A DNA stretch of 64,000 nucleotides from Pelotomaculum terephthalicicum JT (GCF_022410535.1 NZ_JAKNBL010000007.1:1-64000); one strand, 5' to 3'. Numbered from the stretch's first letter, positions 17,273-25,154 are shown. Made by a program: numbers and translations. Notes: generated by a model from the sequence alone, not told the origin.

Positions 17273-17575
17273 TTAAAGATCTACATTATTTACAGAATCC
17301 ACACGTGCTGCCATAGAATCAGGTTTGTCATGCCTGTCGTCAATAGTTACCGATGTAACAACTCTACCCACACCGCTTCTAAAAGGCTCCTGATGCATTT
17401 TTTTAACTACATCAATTACTTTGTCCAAATCACCTTCAAGAATAGTTGACATAGAAGTTACCTGGCTTTTAATGCCGCCCTCCTTTTTTGCCAATTCGCA
17501 GCAATCGGCAATGTAGCTGGAGATACTTGGCGTAGGTGTTCCCATCGGCACTACACTTACTTCAACAATTGCCAT
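17273..17575 (-). CDS. MTH1187/YkoF-type thiamine-binding family protein
   Basis: 100-residue protein of the MTH1187 (DUF77) family: a ferredoxin-like fold opening VEVSVVPMGTPTPSISSYIADC and the characteristic LEGDLDKVIDVVKKMHQEPFRSGVGRVVTSVTIDDR core. Crystal structures of relatives form tetramers that bind small ligands, and YkoF binds hydroxymethylpyrimidine or thiamine. The in vivo role is unsettled. The start ATG 17575 has GGAGGTG about 7 bases upstream. It is single and convergent with nothing; no thiamine genes are adjacent. Confidence 0.88.
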   Translation of the reverse strand: MAIVEVSVVPMGTPTPSISSYIADCCELAKKEGGIKSQVTSMSTILEGDLDKVIDVVKKMHQEPFRSGVGRVVTSVTIDDRHDKPDSMAARVDSVNNVDL

Positions 17576-17750
17576 TTTTATTCACCTCCTCCCCAATGAA
17601 CAATATTACTTATTTGAGGGTACCGCAAATAAAGTGTTTTTATTCACCCATGCTTCTAATTATTGTTGATTATTTTTATAACAAAGAGGAAATTAGCCAA
17701 ATGAATCGAAATAATATAATCAATGAAAAATATGGGGGAAGGGGTCGATT

Positions 17751-18410
17751 ATGAATCAAGATACGGTCAGAATTAAGGGAACCAGGAACGGTCTTGTGAT
17801 CGTCCTTGATTCAAGCTGTGATTTCGAAGATATTAAGGAGAACCTCCTGCGCAAGATGGAGTCTGCCAGAGGGTTTTTTAAAGGAGCGAAATTTTCACTA
17901 TTCCAAAACCAGAAGGACATTCCAGCCGACCAAAAAAACGAATTGGTAAGCATTTGCAGACAATATGGATTAGTACCTAACACAGATGAATACATGGGAA
18001 TAAAGACAGATTTAGAGCCGGCCCCTAAGACATACACTAATGCCGGATCCGGTGAGGCGGCCCTTTTAGTGCGCCGCTCCCTGCGCTCCGGCCAGAAAAT
18101 ATCATCGCCCGAACACGTCGTTGTGTTCGGAGACGTTCACCCTGGCGCCGAAATAGTGTCCGGCGGGAACGTGCTGGTAATGGGCTGCTGCCGGGGAGTA
18201 ATTCACGCCGGCGCCGGCGGAGACCGCAAGGCTAAGGTAATCGCCCGGCAACTCACCCCGACCATTATCAGTATAGCCGACAGGAGGTATTCACCCGGCC
18301 ACGATGGGAAATTACCCCCGGGACGGCAGTTGGCAAGATTTAATGGAAAAGAAATTGTTTTTGAAGTGTATTTGAAACATGAGATGCTCTCTTCCATGAC
18401 TATCAATTAA
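17751..18410 (+). CDS. minC: septum site-determining protein MinC
   Basis: 219-residue division inhibitor. The N-terminal half (VRIKGTRNGLVIVLD to the DUQKxE-like helices) is the FtsZ-interacting domain. Residues from about 105 form the right-handed beta-helix domain with VVVFGDVHPGAEIVSGGNVLVMG, RGVIHAGAGGD and LTPTIISIADR, which dimerises and binds MinD. The start ATG 17751 follows GGGGGAAGGGG. It is unusual that minD is not adjacent; in this window it stands alone, ending at a terminator shared with the Nudix gene. Confidence 0.93.
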   Translation: MNQDTVRIKGTRNGLVIVLDSSCDFEDIKENLLRKMESARGFFKGAKFSLFQNQKDIPADQKNELVSICRQYGLVPNTDEYMGIKTDLEPAPKTYTNAGSGEAALLVRRSLRSGQKISSPEHVVVFGDVHPGAEIVSGGNVLVMGCCRGVIHAGAGGDRKAKVIARQLTPTIISIADRRYSPGHDGKLPPGRQLARFNGKEIVFEVYLKHEMLSSMTIN

Positions 18411-18437
18411 TGCCGTTATAATTATTATGGTTAATGA

Positions 18438-18471
18438 AAAGCTAACAGGGTACCAATGGCCCGTTAGCTTT
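18438..18471. terminator. bidirectional terminator between minC and the Nudix gene
   Basis: AAAGCTAAC (18438-18446) pairs with GTTAGCTTT (18463-18471), with inner GGG/CCC pairs. TTCTTT follows on the plus strand and TTTTCATT on the minus strand. The stem contains the stop codon of the Nudix gene. Confidence 0.8.
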
Positions 18472-19006
18472 CTTTAAGGTAATGCGGCGCGGCCAATATA
18501 CCCGCAATTGATTTAGCGTCACAAATCTCCCCCTTCCAGATCAACTCGATGGCGCGTCCAAACGGCATGGTCAGCACATCAATATCCTCTTCTTCATCCA
18601 GTTTCTGCCCTTTATAAGCAAGTCCGGTGGCCAAAAAAAGATGCAGCATTTCATTAGTAAAGCCAGGGGTGCTGAAAAAACTAACCATTTTCTTTAATTT
18701 AGTTGCCTCATACCCGGTTTCCTCCAGTAATTCTCGCCCGGCGCAATCCGTCATGCTTTCACCCGGCTCTAACTTTCCGGCGGGTATTTCTAACAACGAT
18801 TTTCCGGTGGCATGGCGGTACTGTCTCACCAGGAGGATTTCTCCTTTTTCATTCACAGGCACAACCGCGACCGCGCCGGAATGCTCTACAACTTCACGTT
18901 TCGCAGTTCGCCCGCCAGGCAAAGTGATTGTATCGACTCTCAAGTTAATGATATTTCCTTCATATACTCGCTTTGCCAAAAGGACTTCCCCTTCTTTACC
19001 GGCCAA
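18464..19006 (-). CDS. nudF: Nudix hydrolase, ADP-ribose pyrophosphatase type
   Basis: 180-residue Nudix enzyme that cleaves ADP-ribose to AMP and ribose 5-phosphate. The Nudix box reads GKLEPGE...RELLEETGY (about residues 79-101), and the downstream FFSTPGF..E motif marks the ADP-ribose subgroup. I place the start at TTG 19006, with AAAGGTG 8 bases upstream, because it gives the same N-terminal length as Bacillus NudF. A longer TTG start at 19036 is possible. It ends inside the shared terminator and faces away from the dehydratase-like gene set. Confidence 0.9.
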   Translation of the reverse strand: MAGKEGEVLLAKRVYEGNIINLRVDTITLPGGRTAKREVVEHSGAVAVVPVNEKGEILLVRQYRHATGKSLLEIPAGKLEPGESMTDCAGRELLEETGYEATKLKKMVSFFSTPGFTNEMLHLFLATGLAYKGQKLDEEEDIDVLTMPFGRAIELIWKGEICDAKSIAGILAAPHYLKES

Positions 19007-19263
19007 AATTATCACACCTTTCCAACAATGATCCAAAACCGGATAGACATCATTGCAGTATTATTTCTCTGTATATCGCCAATATCCTGCAATATTTCTT
19101 TTTTTCCCCGCATTGATATGATGGTTATAGTTTTAATACCGAACTTTGAAGGATTTTTTCCCCGGGCATAGAATTCTTTTATACATAATTGCTGGTATAA
19201 CATGCCTGATAGTTCATATAGTTATACGGAATTTGCCTTGACAAAAAGGGAGGAAACCTTGTT

Positions 19264-20256
19264 TTGGCTGTTAAAGTCGGCATCCCCAACGCTTTACTAT
19301 ATTATATCTATTACCCGTTGTGGCAGGCCTTCTTTAACGAAATCGGCGTTCAGGTAGTTACCTCTGGAAAAACGACTAAAGATATACTGAACAATGGTGT
19401 TCGTGAGGCGCTTGCTGACGCATGCGTGCCAGTTAAGATTTTTTTCGGGCATGTCATGGGGCTTAAAGACCGTGTTGACTACCTCTTTATTCCTAGAGTT
19501 GTCTGCGTTAACCGTAAAACTATATACTGCCCCAAATTCCTTGGTTTGCCGGATATGATCAGGCATTCGATAACCGGTTTGCCGCCGGTTATCGATATTC
19601 GCATGGACTCACGCCAGGGTTATTTTGCCATGCTCAAAGCTTACACGGAAATTGGCAGTATTTTCAATGCCAGTAAGCACTCATCTTTTCGAGCTTATAA
19701 AAAGGCATGCCGCACCTTGAACCGTTATAACAAACTATTACAGAGCGGCTGGAATCCACATGAAGCGATGAGCTTATTGCGCAAACCGGGGTCTTTGTCA
19801 AAGCCTCCTGAGCCAAGCCTTAATTTTGCAGTTATTGGTTATCCATACAACATCTATGACAGTTTTATCTCTGTCAATCTTTTGGATAAACTGCGGCGTT
19901 TGGGAGTAGGTACTATTACCACTGAGAATATTTCCCCGTTATTGTTGGCCTGGCAGAAAAATTGCGGCTTGCCGAAACGGCTTTTTTGGACTTTCAGCGA
20001 CAGGGCCTTAAAAGCCGCCCATCTATTATTTAAACAAGGACGTATTGACGGTATGCTTCACCTCACCGCGTTCGGATGCGGGCCGGACTCGCTGTTGAAC
20101 AAGTTTATTGAACTGGAAGCGAAGAAGTACAAAAACATTCCTTTTATGACTTTGATGATTGACGAGCATACTGGCGAAGCCGGCATGTCTACGCGTCTTG
20201 AAGCCTTTGTTGACATGGTGAAGCGTCGGAAGGAGGCGTTGGCATGTCTAAAATAA
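19264..20256 (+). CDS. DUF2229/COG3580-type dehydratase-related protein, first of pair
   Basis: 330-residue member of the acyl-CoA dehydratase activase-related (DUF2229) group. The opening KVGIPNALLYYIYYPLWQAFF and the Cys-bearing ADACVPVKIFFGHV (Cys near 54) and RVVCVNRKTIYCPKF segments mirror the cluster-binding parts of 2-hydroxyacyl-CoA dehydratases. The closing IDEHTGEAGMSTRLEAFVDM is nearly repeated in the next gene. Function unknown. The start is TTG 19264 with GGGAGG 10 bases upstream. The last 13 bases overlap the next gene. In some organisms the same modules occur in one very long polypeptide fused to the activase. Confidence 0.82.
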   Translation: MAVKVGIPNALLYYIYYPLWQAFFNEIGVQVVTSGKTTKDILNNGVREALADACVPVKIFFGHVMGLKDRVDYLFIPRVVCVNRKTIYCPKFLGLPDMIRHSITGLPPVIDIRMDSRQGYFAMLKAYTEIGSIFNASKHSSFRAYKKACRTLNRYNKLLQSGWNPHEAMSLLRKPGSLSKPPEPSLNFAVIGYPYNIYDSFISVNLLDKLRRLGVGTITTENISPLLLAWQKNCGLPKRLFWTFSDRALKAAHLLFKQGRIDGMLHLTAFGCGPDSLLNKFIELEAKKYKNIPFMTLMIDEHTGEAGMSTRLEAFVDMVKRRKEALACLK

Positions 20257-21347
20257 CTTTCCCGCGCATGGGTGAATCCTACCGGACCTTTAAAATGTTT
20301 CTTGAAGATTTAGGAAACGAGGTGGTGGTTCCACCGCGCCCAAGCAAACGCACTTTAGACCTGGGGATCAGATACACTCCTGAATTTGCCTGTTTTCCGC
20401 TAAAAATACTGATGGGCACCTATCTGGAAACAATAGAAATGGGAATCGACACTATTGTCACCTCGGGCGGCGTCGGACCATGCCGTGCCGGGGAATATGC
20501 CATGCTACACCATAAATTACTCAGTGATTTAGGATACAAGGTCAAAATGATCGTTATTGAACCACCTCGTCTGCACCCCTTTAATTTTTATAAAAGTGTT
20601 CGCGCGCTAAACAAGGCACGCATTTCCATCAAAGGCATTATCGCCCATGTAAAGCGGGCGTGGCGCAAGCTCCAAGCTCTGGATAACCTTGAAAAACTGA
20701 GCCATATAGTACGGCCAAGGGAAATCAACCGCGGCAACACTACGAAAGTTTACAGGAAAGCCCTGGAATGGATCGATCAGGCATATACCACCGAACAAAT
20801 TGTTGAAGCCGAATCCACCGCTCTGGAAGCGCTTAACAGCATTCCCCAGGATGCCAATCGCAATGTTTTGAAAGTCGGCATCGTCGGGGAAATCTACGTT
20901 CTCTTAGAACCGGCCAGCAATTTGGAAATAGAAGAGACTCTTGGAAACCTGGGGGTTGAAGTGGAAAAATCGATGTTCCTAACCGGCTGGACCAGGGATA
21001 ACTCGTGGAACGAAACGTCAGAGGGCATTACAGTTAAAGAAGCTGCTTCTCCTTACCTTCCTGAACTAATTGGAGGGCATGGCCGGGATTCTATCGGTCA
21101 CACCGTCCTCTATGCCAAACGCGGCTTCGACGGGATAATCCAGCTCGCTCCATTTACTTGTATTCCGGAGATAGTGGCACGTACCATCCTAACAAAGGTA
21201 AGTAAAGATTATAATATCCCCGTTCTTACTTTTTTCCTTGACGAGCAGACAGGAAAAGCCGGCATGAATACACGGCTTGAAGCCTTTGTTGATTTGCTGA
21301 AGAGAAAAAAACAATTCCAGAGTGGAATCGAGTCTTTTACATGCTAG
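20244..21347 (+). CDS. DUF2229/COG3581-type dehydratase-related protein, second of pair
   Basis: 367-residue relative of the preceding protein. RYTPEFACFPLKILMGTY (Cys near 50) and GGVGPCRAGEYA (Cys near 79) are likely iron-sulfur ligands. APFTCIPEIVA near 293 and the C-terminal LDEQTGKAGMNTRLEAFVDLLKR match the first member, so the two probably form a pseudo-symmetric complex like the two subunits of a dehydratase. The start ATG 20244 has GGAGG about 9 bases upstream within the first gene. Substrate unknown; no CoA ligase or transferase is adjacent. Confidence 0.82.
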   Translation: MSKITFPRMGESYRTFKMFLEDLGNEVVVPPRPSKRTLDLGIRYTPEFACFPLKILMGTYLETIEMGIDTIVTSGGVGPCRAGEYAMLHHKLLSDLGYKVKMIVIEPPRLHPFNFYKSVRALNKARISIKGIIAHVKRAWRKLQALDNLEKLSHIVRPREINRGNTTKVYRKALEWIDQAYTTEQIVEAESTALEALNSIPQDANRNVLKVGIVGEIYVLLEPASNLEIEETLGNLGVEVEKSMFLTGWTRDNSWNETSEGITVKEAASPYLPELIGGHGRDSIGHTVLYAKRGFDGIIQLAPFTCIPEIVARTILTKVSKDYNIPVLTFFLDEQTGKAGMNTRLEAFVDLLKRKKQFQSGIESFTC

Positions 21348-21366
21348 TAATATGGAAAGGATTGTT

Positions 21367-22329
21367 ATGAAGGCATACTTGGGTATTGATGTCGGTTCAG
21401 TGAGTATAAACGTCGTCATTCTTGACGAGACCGGAGCAGTGCTCACCGGTCTTTATCTGCGCACTCAGGGTAGGCCCATCGAAGTAATCCAGGAAGGGCT
21501 GAAACAGACTGCCGGTCTGCTTCCCGCGGATTTAGAAATCGCGGGGGTTGGCACCACAGGGAGCGGCCGTTATCTGGCCGGAGTAATGGTCGGAGCGGAT
21601 GTGATTAAAAACGAGATAACCGCGCACGCCGTAGCGGCATCCATGCTCATTCCCGATGTTCAGACAGTTCTTGAGATCGGCGGCCAAGATTCAAAGATTA
21701 TCATTCTACGCGAAGGAATTGTGACTGATTTCGCTATGAATACAGTATGCGCGGCCGGCACAGGATCGTTTCTGGACCAGCAGGCTTCCCGGCTAAACAT
21801 TCCGATTGACCAGTTCGGGGCACTGGCGCTCCGTTCCGAAACCCCTGTCCGTGTGGCCGGAAGGTGTACAGTTTTTGCCGAATCGGACATGATCCACAAA
21901 CAGCAAATGGGACATAAGGTTGAGGATATCATCAAAGGCTTGTGCCAGGCTTTGGTCCGGAATTATCTCAATAACGTCGGCAAGGGCAAAGAAATATTGC
22001 CGCCCGTGATGTTCCAGGGCGGGGTCGCCGCCAATGTGGGCATCAGAGCCGCCTTTGAAGAAGCCCTAGGCATGCCCATACAAATACCGGAGCATTTCGG
22101 AATAATGGGGGCAATCGGCGCGGCCCAGCTAGCCAGGGAAGAAGTTGCCTTGACCGGCAAAACCCGCTTTAAAGGACTTAAAATAATGGGGCTCCCATAC
22201 CGTACCGGTAATTTTGACTGTGACGGTTGTCCAAACGTTTGTGAAATAGTTGAGATTTACGAGGGAGAAAAAGTTATCGGGCGCTGGGGCTCACGCTGCA
22301 ACAAATGGGATATAGTTGAAAACAGCTAA
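21367..22329 (+). CDS. CoA-substrate-specific enzyme activase (BadF/BcrAD family)
   Basis: 320-residue ATPase of the HgdC/BcrD family. GIDVGSVSINVVI (5-17), IGGQDSK near 103, NTVCAAGTGSFLDQQ near 125 and RCTVFAESD near 165 give the nucleotide site and both cluster cysteines. The C-terminus has an extra cysteine patch (CDGCPNVCEI...GSRCNKWD) absent from the short activase at 1579 and probably binds a further cluster. The start at ATG 21367 follows GGAAAGG with 6 bases spacing; ATG 21352 is the alternative. Gene spacing shows it is co-transcribed with the DUF2229 pair and presumably energises it. Confidence 0.9.
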   Translation: MKAYLGIDVGSVSINVVILDETGAVLTGLYLRTQGRPIEVIQEGLKQTAGLLPADLEIAGVGTTGSGRYLAGVMVGADVIKNEITAHAVAASMLIPDVQTVLEIGGQDSKIIILREGIVTDFAMNTVCAAGTGSFLDQQASRLNIPIDQFGALALRSETPVRVAGRCTVFAESDMIHKQQMGHKVEDIIKGLCQALVRNYLNNVGKGKEILPPVMFQGGVAANVGIRAAFEEALGMPIQIPEHFGIMGAIGAAQLAREEVALTGKTRFKGLKIMGLPYRTGNFDCDGCPNVCEIVEIYEGEKVIGRWGSRCNKWDIVENS

Positions 22330-22429
22330 TCAAGCATATATTAACAATTCATATATAGGTATCCTGGCATAAAAAGGGTTTTGACAACTTATATCGAAAA
22401 TATAATAAATATACCACATGTAAATAAGT

Positions 22430-22585
22430 CAAGAAAGGCAAACAACTTGCCGGTTTGACCGGTGTGATTAATGATACACCGTGCGCAAACAGGCTGAGCA
22501 TGCCCTTAAAGCAAATGAAGCCGAGTTACGCCTCATCGAATATTCGCAGGATATAATAGTCAGGCTCAACGCGCAAGCTTGCTGA
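22430..22585 (+). pseudogene. decayed fragment of a PAS-domain sensor kinase
   Basis: Frame one (from about 22430) reads LAGLTGVIND, and after a shift near 22475 frame two reads TVRKQAEHALKANEAELRLIEYSQDIIVRLN before TGA 22583. This is the usual PAC-to-PAS junction of multi-PAS sensor kinases (GVI-D-TERK-AE-AL). Nothing else of the gene remains. The rest of 22330-22615 has only a TTGACA (22380s) and A/T-rich -10-like sequence. The call rests on pattern recognition over about 45 residues. Confidence 0.6.
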
Positions 22586-22615
22586 ACGGATAAATTTTTT
22601 CTGAAAATAAACGTA

Positions 22616-23212
22616 TTAGCTGTAAACATCTTCGGTCACACTTTTGTTAACATCCACATTCGTACTTTTATTAGCATCTTCTATCACGTCTTCGCTCGTG
22701 CTTTTGTAAACACCTTCGGTCATACTTTTATTTAAATCTTCTCTCCCTCTGGCAATAATAGTTACCTCACAACTGTACAAACCAGCCTTGGCAGAATTTG
22801 GAACATTTAAGCGAAAAGTAATTTCCTTTTGATCGCCCATCACGTTTGCCATCGCCGGTGTTGCCAATACAGGTATAAGCGTATCTGAAGCGGGCAGCCA
22901 ACGCGATTCCGATTTTTCTCTAAATTCCAATACTGCCGGCGAAAGCTCTTTTAAGCCATCTGCTTTTAAAACCGTTGCCTGAACGTATAGTTGATAAAAA
23001 TCATTTCCCTTGACCAAGGTGGTGATACTTCTTTCTTCACTCATTTTCCCAGTAGCAACCAATGGAAATGACAAAGAATTATTATCCAATACAACTTCAA
23101 ATTGTTTTCTTGGATCGATTTTTATTTCAAGATCGGCTTCGCTTGCCGGGCAAATTGTCAAACTTAGCAACCCCAGAAACAAACAAACGAGCTTAACCGT
23201 CAATTTATTCAA
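22616..23212 (-). CDS. secreted beta-rich protein with repetitive acidic tail
   Basis: 198-residue exported protein. Residues 1-26 are a signal peptide ending near ASEA. The body (28-150) is predicted all-beta and follows the same order of segments as the neighbouring 157-residue protein: an FPL/FTF strand, a YQLYV/YNLQL strand, an LEF/LQY strand, and a final F-LRVNxPxSAxxGxYxxxVTI block. The last 40 residues are degenerate repeats of (N/Y)KSxTEDV. The start is TTG 23212 with AGGAGG 9 bases upstream. Family unknown to me; it resembles WxL/DUF4402-type surface modules but has no WxL motif. Third gene of the riboswitch-led set. Confidence 0.75.
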   Translation of the reverse strand: MNKLTVKLVCLFLGLLSLTICPASEADLEIKIDPRKQFEVVLDNNSLSFPLVATGKMSEERSITTLVKGNDFYQLYVQATVLKADGLKELSPAVLEFREKSESRWLPASDTLIPVLATPAMANVMGDQKEITFRLNVPNSAKAGLYSCEVTIIARGREDLNKSMTEGVYKSTSEDVIEDANKSTNVDVNKSVTEDVYS

Positions 23213-23265
23213 ACAAATCTTCCTCCTTAATCAAGTCGCTATTTGTTTCCGGCAAAGTAGACAAT

Positions 23266-23302
23266 AGTATAGTGTCTGAGAAATAATCCCAGACACTATA
23301 CT
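23266..23302 (+). terminator. 13-bp hairpin with T7 tract on the plus strand
   Basis: AGTATAGTGTCTG (23266-23278) pairs exactly with CAGACACTATACT (23290-23302), and the run of T continues to 23308. As a terminator it would stop rightward (antisense) transcription. In the leftward mRNA it is simply a strong hairpin shortly before the ribosome site of the secreted-protein gene. Confidence 0.6.
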
Positions 23303-23309
23303 TTTTTTC

Positions 23310-23437
23310 TGCTATTTTCCCACCTGAATTCTATTTTTTTTAAATAGAATTAGTGTTAAAATAGCATTGATTATTGCCAAGACAAAGTCCGCTTTGGGTG
23401 GCAGCCTTGTTTCGGATCATTTGTTTTTGGCAATAAT
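23310..23437 (-). ncRNA. structured intergenic RNA: two further hairpins
   Basis: Two strong stems in the leftward mRNA. ATTATTGCCAA (23370-23380) pairs with TTGGCAATAAT (23427-23437), enclosing ACAAA/TTTGT and TCCG/CGGA helices. TGCTATTTT (23310-23318) pairs with AAAATAGCA (23358-23366), enclosing AATTCTATTT/AAATAGAATT. With the hairpin at 23266-23302 they fill the 228-base gap between the two secreted-protein genes. I do not recognise a known riboswitch family. Confidence 0.45.
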
Positions 23438-23440
23438 TCT

Positions 23441-23914
23441 TTATAATGACGGAGTAGCAGTAATTGTTACAGTGGCAGCATAGGTACCATTATTTGCGCT
23501 AGACGGGAAGTTAACACGCAAATCAAAAGTCTTTGCATCCCCATCGCTGTCAGCGACACTGGAAGCAGTCATCATATTTGTAGCGGTTCCTGAAGCTGAC
23601 ACATAAGTGCCAGAGGCAGTTGGTTTGTATTGCAGCGTGCTGGCCGAATGGGACGATCCAGCCGTAGTAAAGGCAGTGCTGGATAACTGCAAATTGTAAA
23701 GAACGTCACTACCTGTAGTAGTGGCTGTCAACTCCTGGGGAGCAGAAGCAACACCCGGCTGCACACCATCAAATGTAAAGGAACTTGGGTCAAGAGCCAA
23801 GGTTACTGAGGATGAAACATTAGCAGTAATGCTCAAGGTAGCTGCATTTACAATACCTGCCCCAGCCATCAGGATTCCTAATGTCAAAAGAATGGCAACA
23901 GCTTTCTTACTCAT
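23441..23914 (-). CDS. small secreted beta-rich surface protein
   Basis: 157-residue exported protein. The signal peptide runs from MSKKAVAILL to about VNAA (residue 24). The mature part is rich in Thr, Ser and Ala with alternating hydrophobics and ends in the VTITATPSL strand, typical of surface beta-sandwich modules of the WxL/DUF4402 sort, although no WxL motif is visible. It has no anchor, sortase motif or transmembrane segment. The start at ATG 23914 has AAGGAGGTG about 6 bases upstream; the longer ORF to 23986 is non-coding spacer. Likely a surface polymer or adhesion subunit working with the DUF916-like gene upstream. Confidence 0.8.
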   Translation of the reverse strand: MSKKAVAILLTLGILMAGAGIVNAATLSITANVSSSVTLALDPSSFTFDGVQPGVASAPQELTATTTGSDVLYNLQLSSTAFTTAGSSHSASTLQYKPTASGTYVSASGTATNMMTASSVADSDGDAKTFDLRVNFPSSANNGTYAATVTITATPSL

Positions 23915-24003
23915 AGATTCACCTCCTTTTATGTTCTTACCCGGACCAACTGGGATATCTAATTCTTCATCGATAGCCTTATTCAAAGCACTATAACCCG
24001 GGA

Positions 24004-24900
24004 TTATTGCTTCGCAGTCTTTTCCGCATCCTTCAATTGCTTTTGCAGCTTGCGGATATACAGAATGACTGCAAGAATAACTGCTGAAAAAATTATTACG
24101 GTGCCCGCTAGTGTCGGCAAGGGCCCGACCACAAAGGAAAACTCCCGCTCATCAAAGTTTTCACCATCATGGGTCAACTGTATTTTACCTTTGAAATAAC
24201 CGATTAAAGGCGCTTCATTCCAGGGAATTTCAATCTCTTTCTCTTTGCCGTGTAAAACGTTAAACATGGGTACATTAAGTTTTGCCCCCTGGTTTCTGCT
24301 CACGTCCGTAATATCAATATTGCCCCGCACTTCCAGATGCACATTGCCTGTATTAACTACCGAAATAGTAAAGACAGGCTTACTGACATGCCAGAAGCCG
24401 GTACCTGCTTTATTCACGAGCCATGCTCTTATCAGATTTAAATTCCCTGCGGCATCGGATACTTTTACGTAAACTAACGAACGAATTTCTGATGCAACGC
24501 TAATTGTCGCAGTCATTTCCCCCTTTTGCCCTGCGACCACAGGTATGAATTTGACGTTAAAATAAGTTACATATTCACCCTTTTCCGCATTTTTAGGAAC
24601 ATCGAACTTGACGCTTATTTTACCTTGTTCCCCACTATTTAGTTTTTCCGGAGCGTTGATTACAGTGGCCCAAGTCATGGGCGACCAGCTAGAATCGGTA
24701 TCCTCTACCTTGTCCCATTGATTATTCTCCACGCGAAAATCTTGTATATAAGCCTCGAGCTCGACAGTTCCGTCTGTTCGGTTTTGCACATTAAATTCCT
24801 GTTCAAAGCTTTCCCCTGGTTTAACGGTTTTATCTACAATTGGCGGGCCCATACTAACACCGTTCAAATCCACGGCATAGGCGTATGAACTATTAAGCAA
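24004..24900 (-). CDS. DUF916-like (WxL-interacting) membrane-anchored surface protein, signal peptide frameshifted
   Basis: 298 residues remain in the open frame. The body has two beta domains in the manner of DUF916/DUF3324 proteins (VKPGESFEQEFNVQNRTDGTVELEAYIQDF near 26-55; an ISVASEIRSLVYVKV strand near 130; VNTGNVHLEVRG near 185), followed by one membrane helix (about 262-283) and a lysine-rich cytoplasmic tail. In Gram-positive bacteria this family anchors WxL-type proteins. Reading upstream, the missing signal peptide lies in another frame from ATG 24953, joined through an A7 run at 24911-24917. The only in-frame start, TTG 24900, has no good ribosome site and no signal peptide. Confidence 0.8.
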   Translation of the reverse strand: MLNSSYAYAVDLNGVSMGPPIVDKTVKPGESFEQEFNVQNRTDGTVELEAYIQDFRVENNQWDKVEDTDSSWSPMTWATVINAPEKLNSGEQGKISVKFDVPKNAEKGEYVTYFNVKFIPVVAGQKGEMTATISVASEIRSLVYVKVSDAAGNLNLIRAWLVNKAGTGFWHVSKPVFTISVVNTGNVHLEVRGNIDITDVSRNQGAKLNVPMFNVLHGKEKEIEIPWNEAPLIGYFKGKIQLTHDGENFDEREFSFVVGPLPTLAGTVIIFSAVILAVILYIRKLQKQLKDAEKTAKQ

Positions 24901-24953
24901 TCCAAACCCTAAAAAAACAGAAACATGCCTTTAATCATATTCGTATTAATCAT
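24901..24953 (-). other. out-of-frame signal-peptide portion of the DUF916-like gene
   Basis: From ATG 24953 (GAGGC 7 bases upstream) the frame reads MINTNMIKGMFLFF and then hits TAG. Adding one base to the T7 run on this strand (24917-24911) restores LGFGLLNSSYAYA and the downstream ORF, giving a normal signal peptide with cleavage near AYA. It is either a true mutation, a slippage switch, or a homopolymer sequencing error. Confidence 0.75.
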
Positions 24954-25010
24954 GCGTGGCGCCTCGTTAATCAAAAACATTTTCAGCGTCATAATTTATC
25001 GAAATTTGTC

Positions 25011-25053
25011 AAAATTAAAGCCAAGCCCAAGTAAAATACTTAGGCTTGGCTTT
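25011..25053 (-). terminator. riboswitch expression-platform terminator
   Basis: AAAGCCAAGCC-AAGT and ACTT-GGCTTGGCTTT (25017-25053) form a stem of about 15 pairs with one mismatch, followed on the minus strand by AATTTT. CTTAGG at 25067-25062, at the 3' side of the aptamer, can pair with CCTAAG in the terminator arm (25044-25039) as an antiterminator. Confidence 0.82.
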
Positions 25054-25059
25054 AATAAC

Positions 25060-25150
25060 AACCTAAGGCAGCCCGGCTACCATAAGGCAAATTTAATACC
25101 CATTAGGTCCGTGGCTTTGCGACCTATGTCTTTCGACATAAGTTGCTTGT
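25060..25150 (-). promoter_or_regulatory. cyclic di-GMP-I (GEMM) riboswitch
   Basis: The minus strand carries the GEMM-I signature. P2 is TATGTC-GAAA-GACATA with the GNRA tetraloop. Next comes GGTCGCAAAGCCACGGACCTAA, holding the conserved GCAAAGCCACGG ligand-binding core, and then the P3 arm leads to GGTAGCCGGGCTGCC with the conserved tetraloop receptor. It lies between a sigma-A promoter and a terminator, 100 bases before the DUF916-like gene, so c-di-GMP level should set expression of the three surface genes. Whether ligand turns it on or off is not decided from sequence. Confidence 0.9.
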
Positions 25151-25154
25151 CTTT

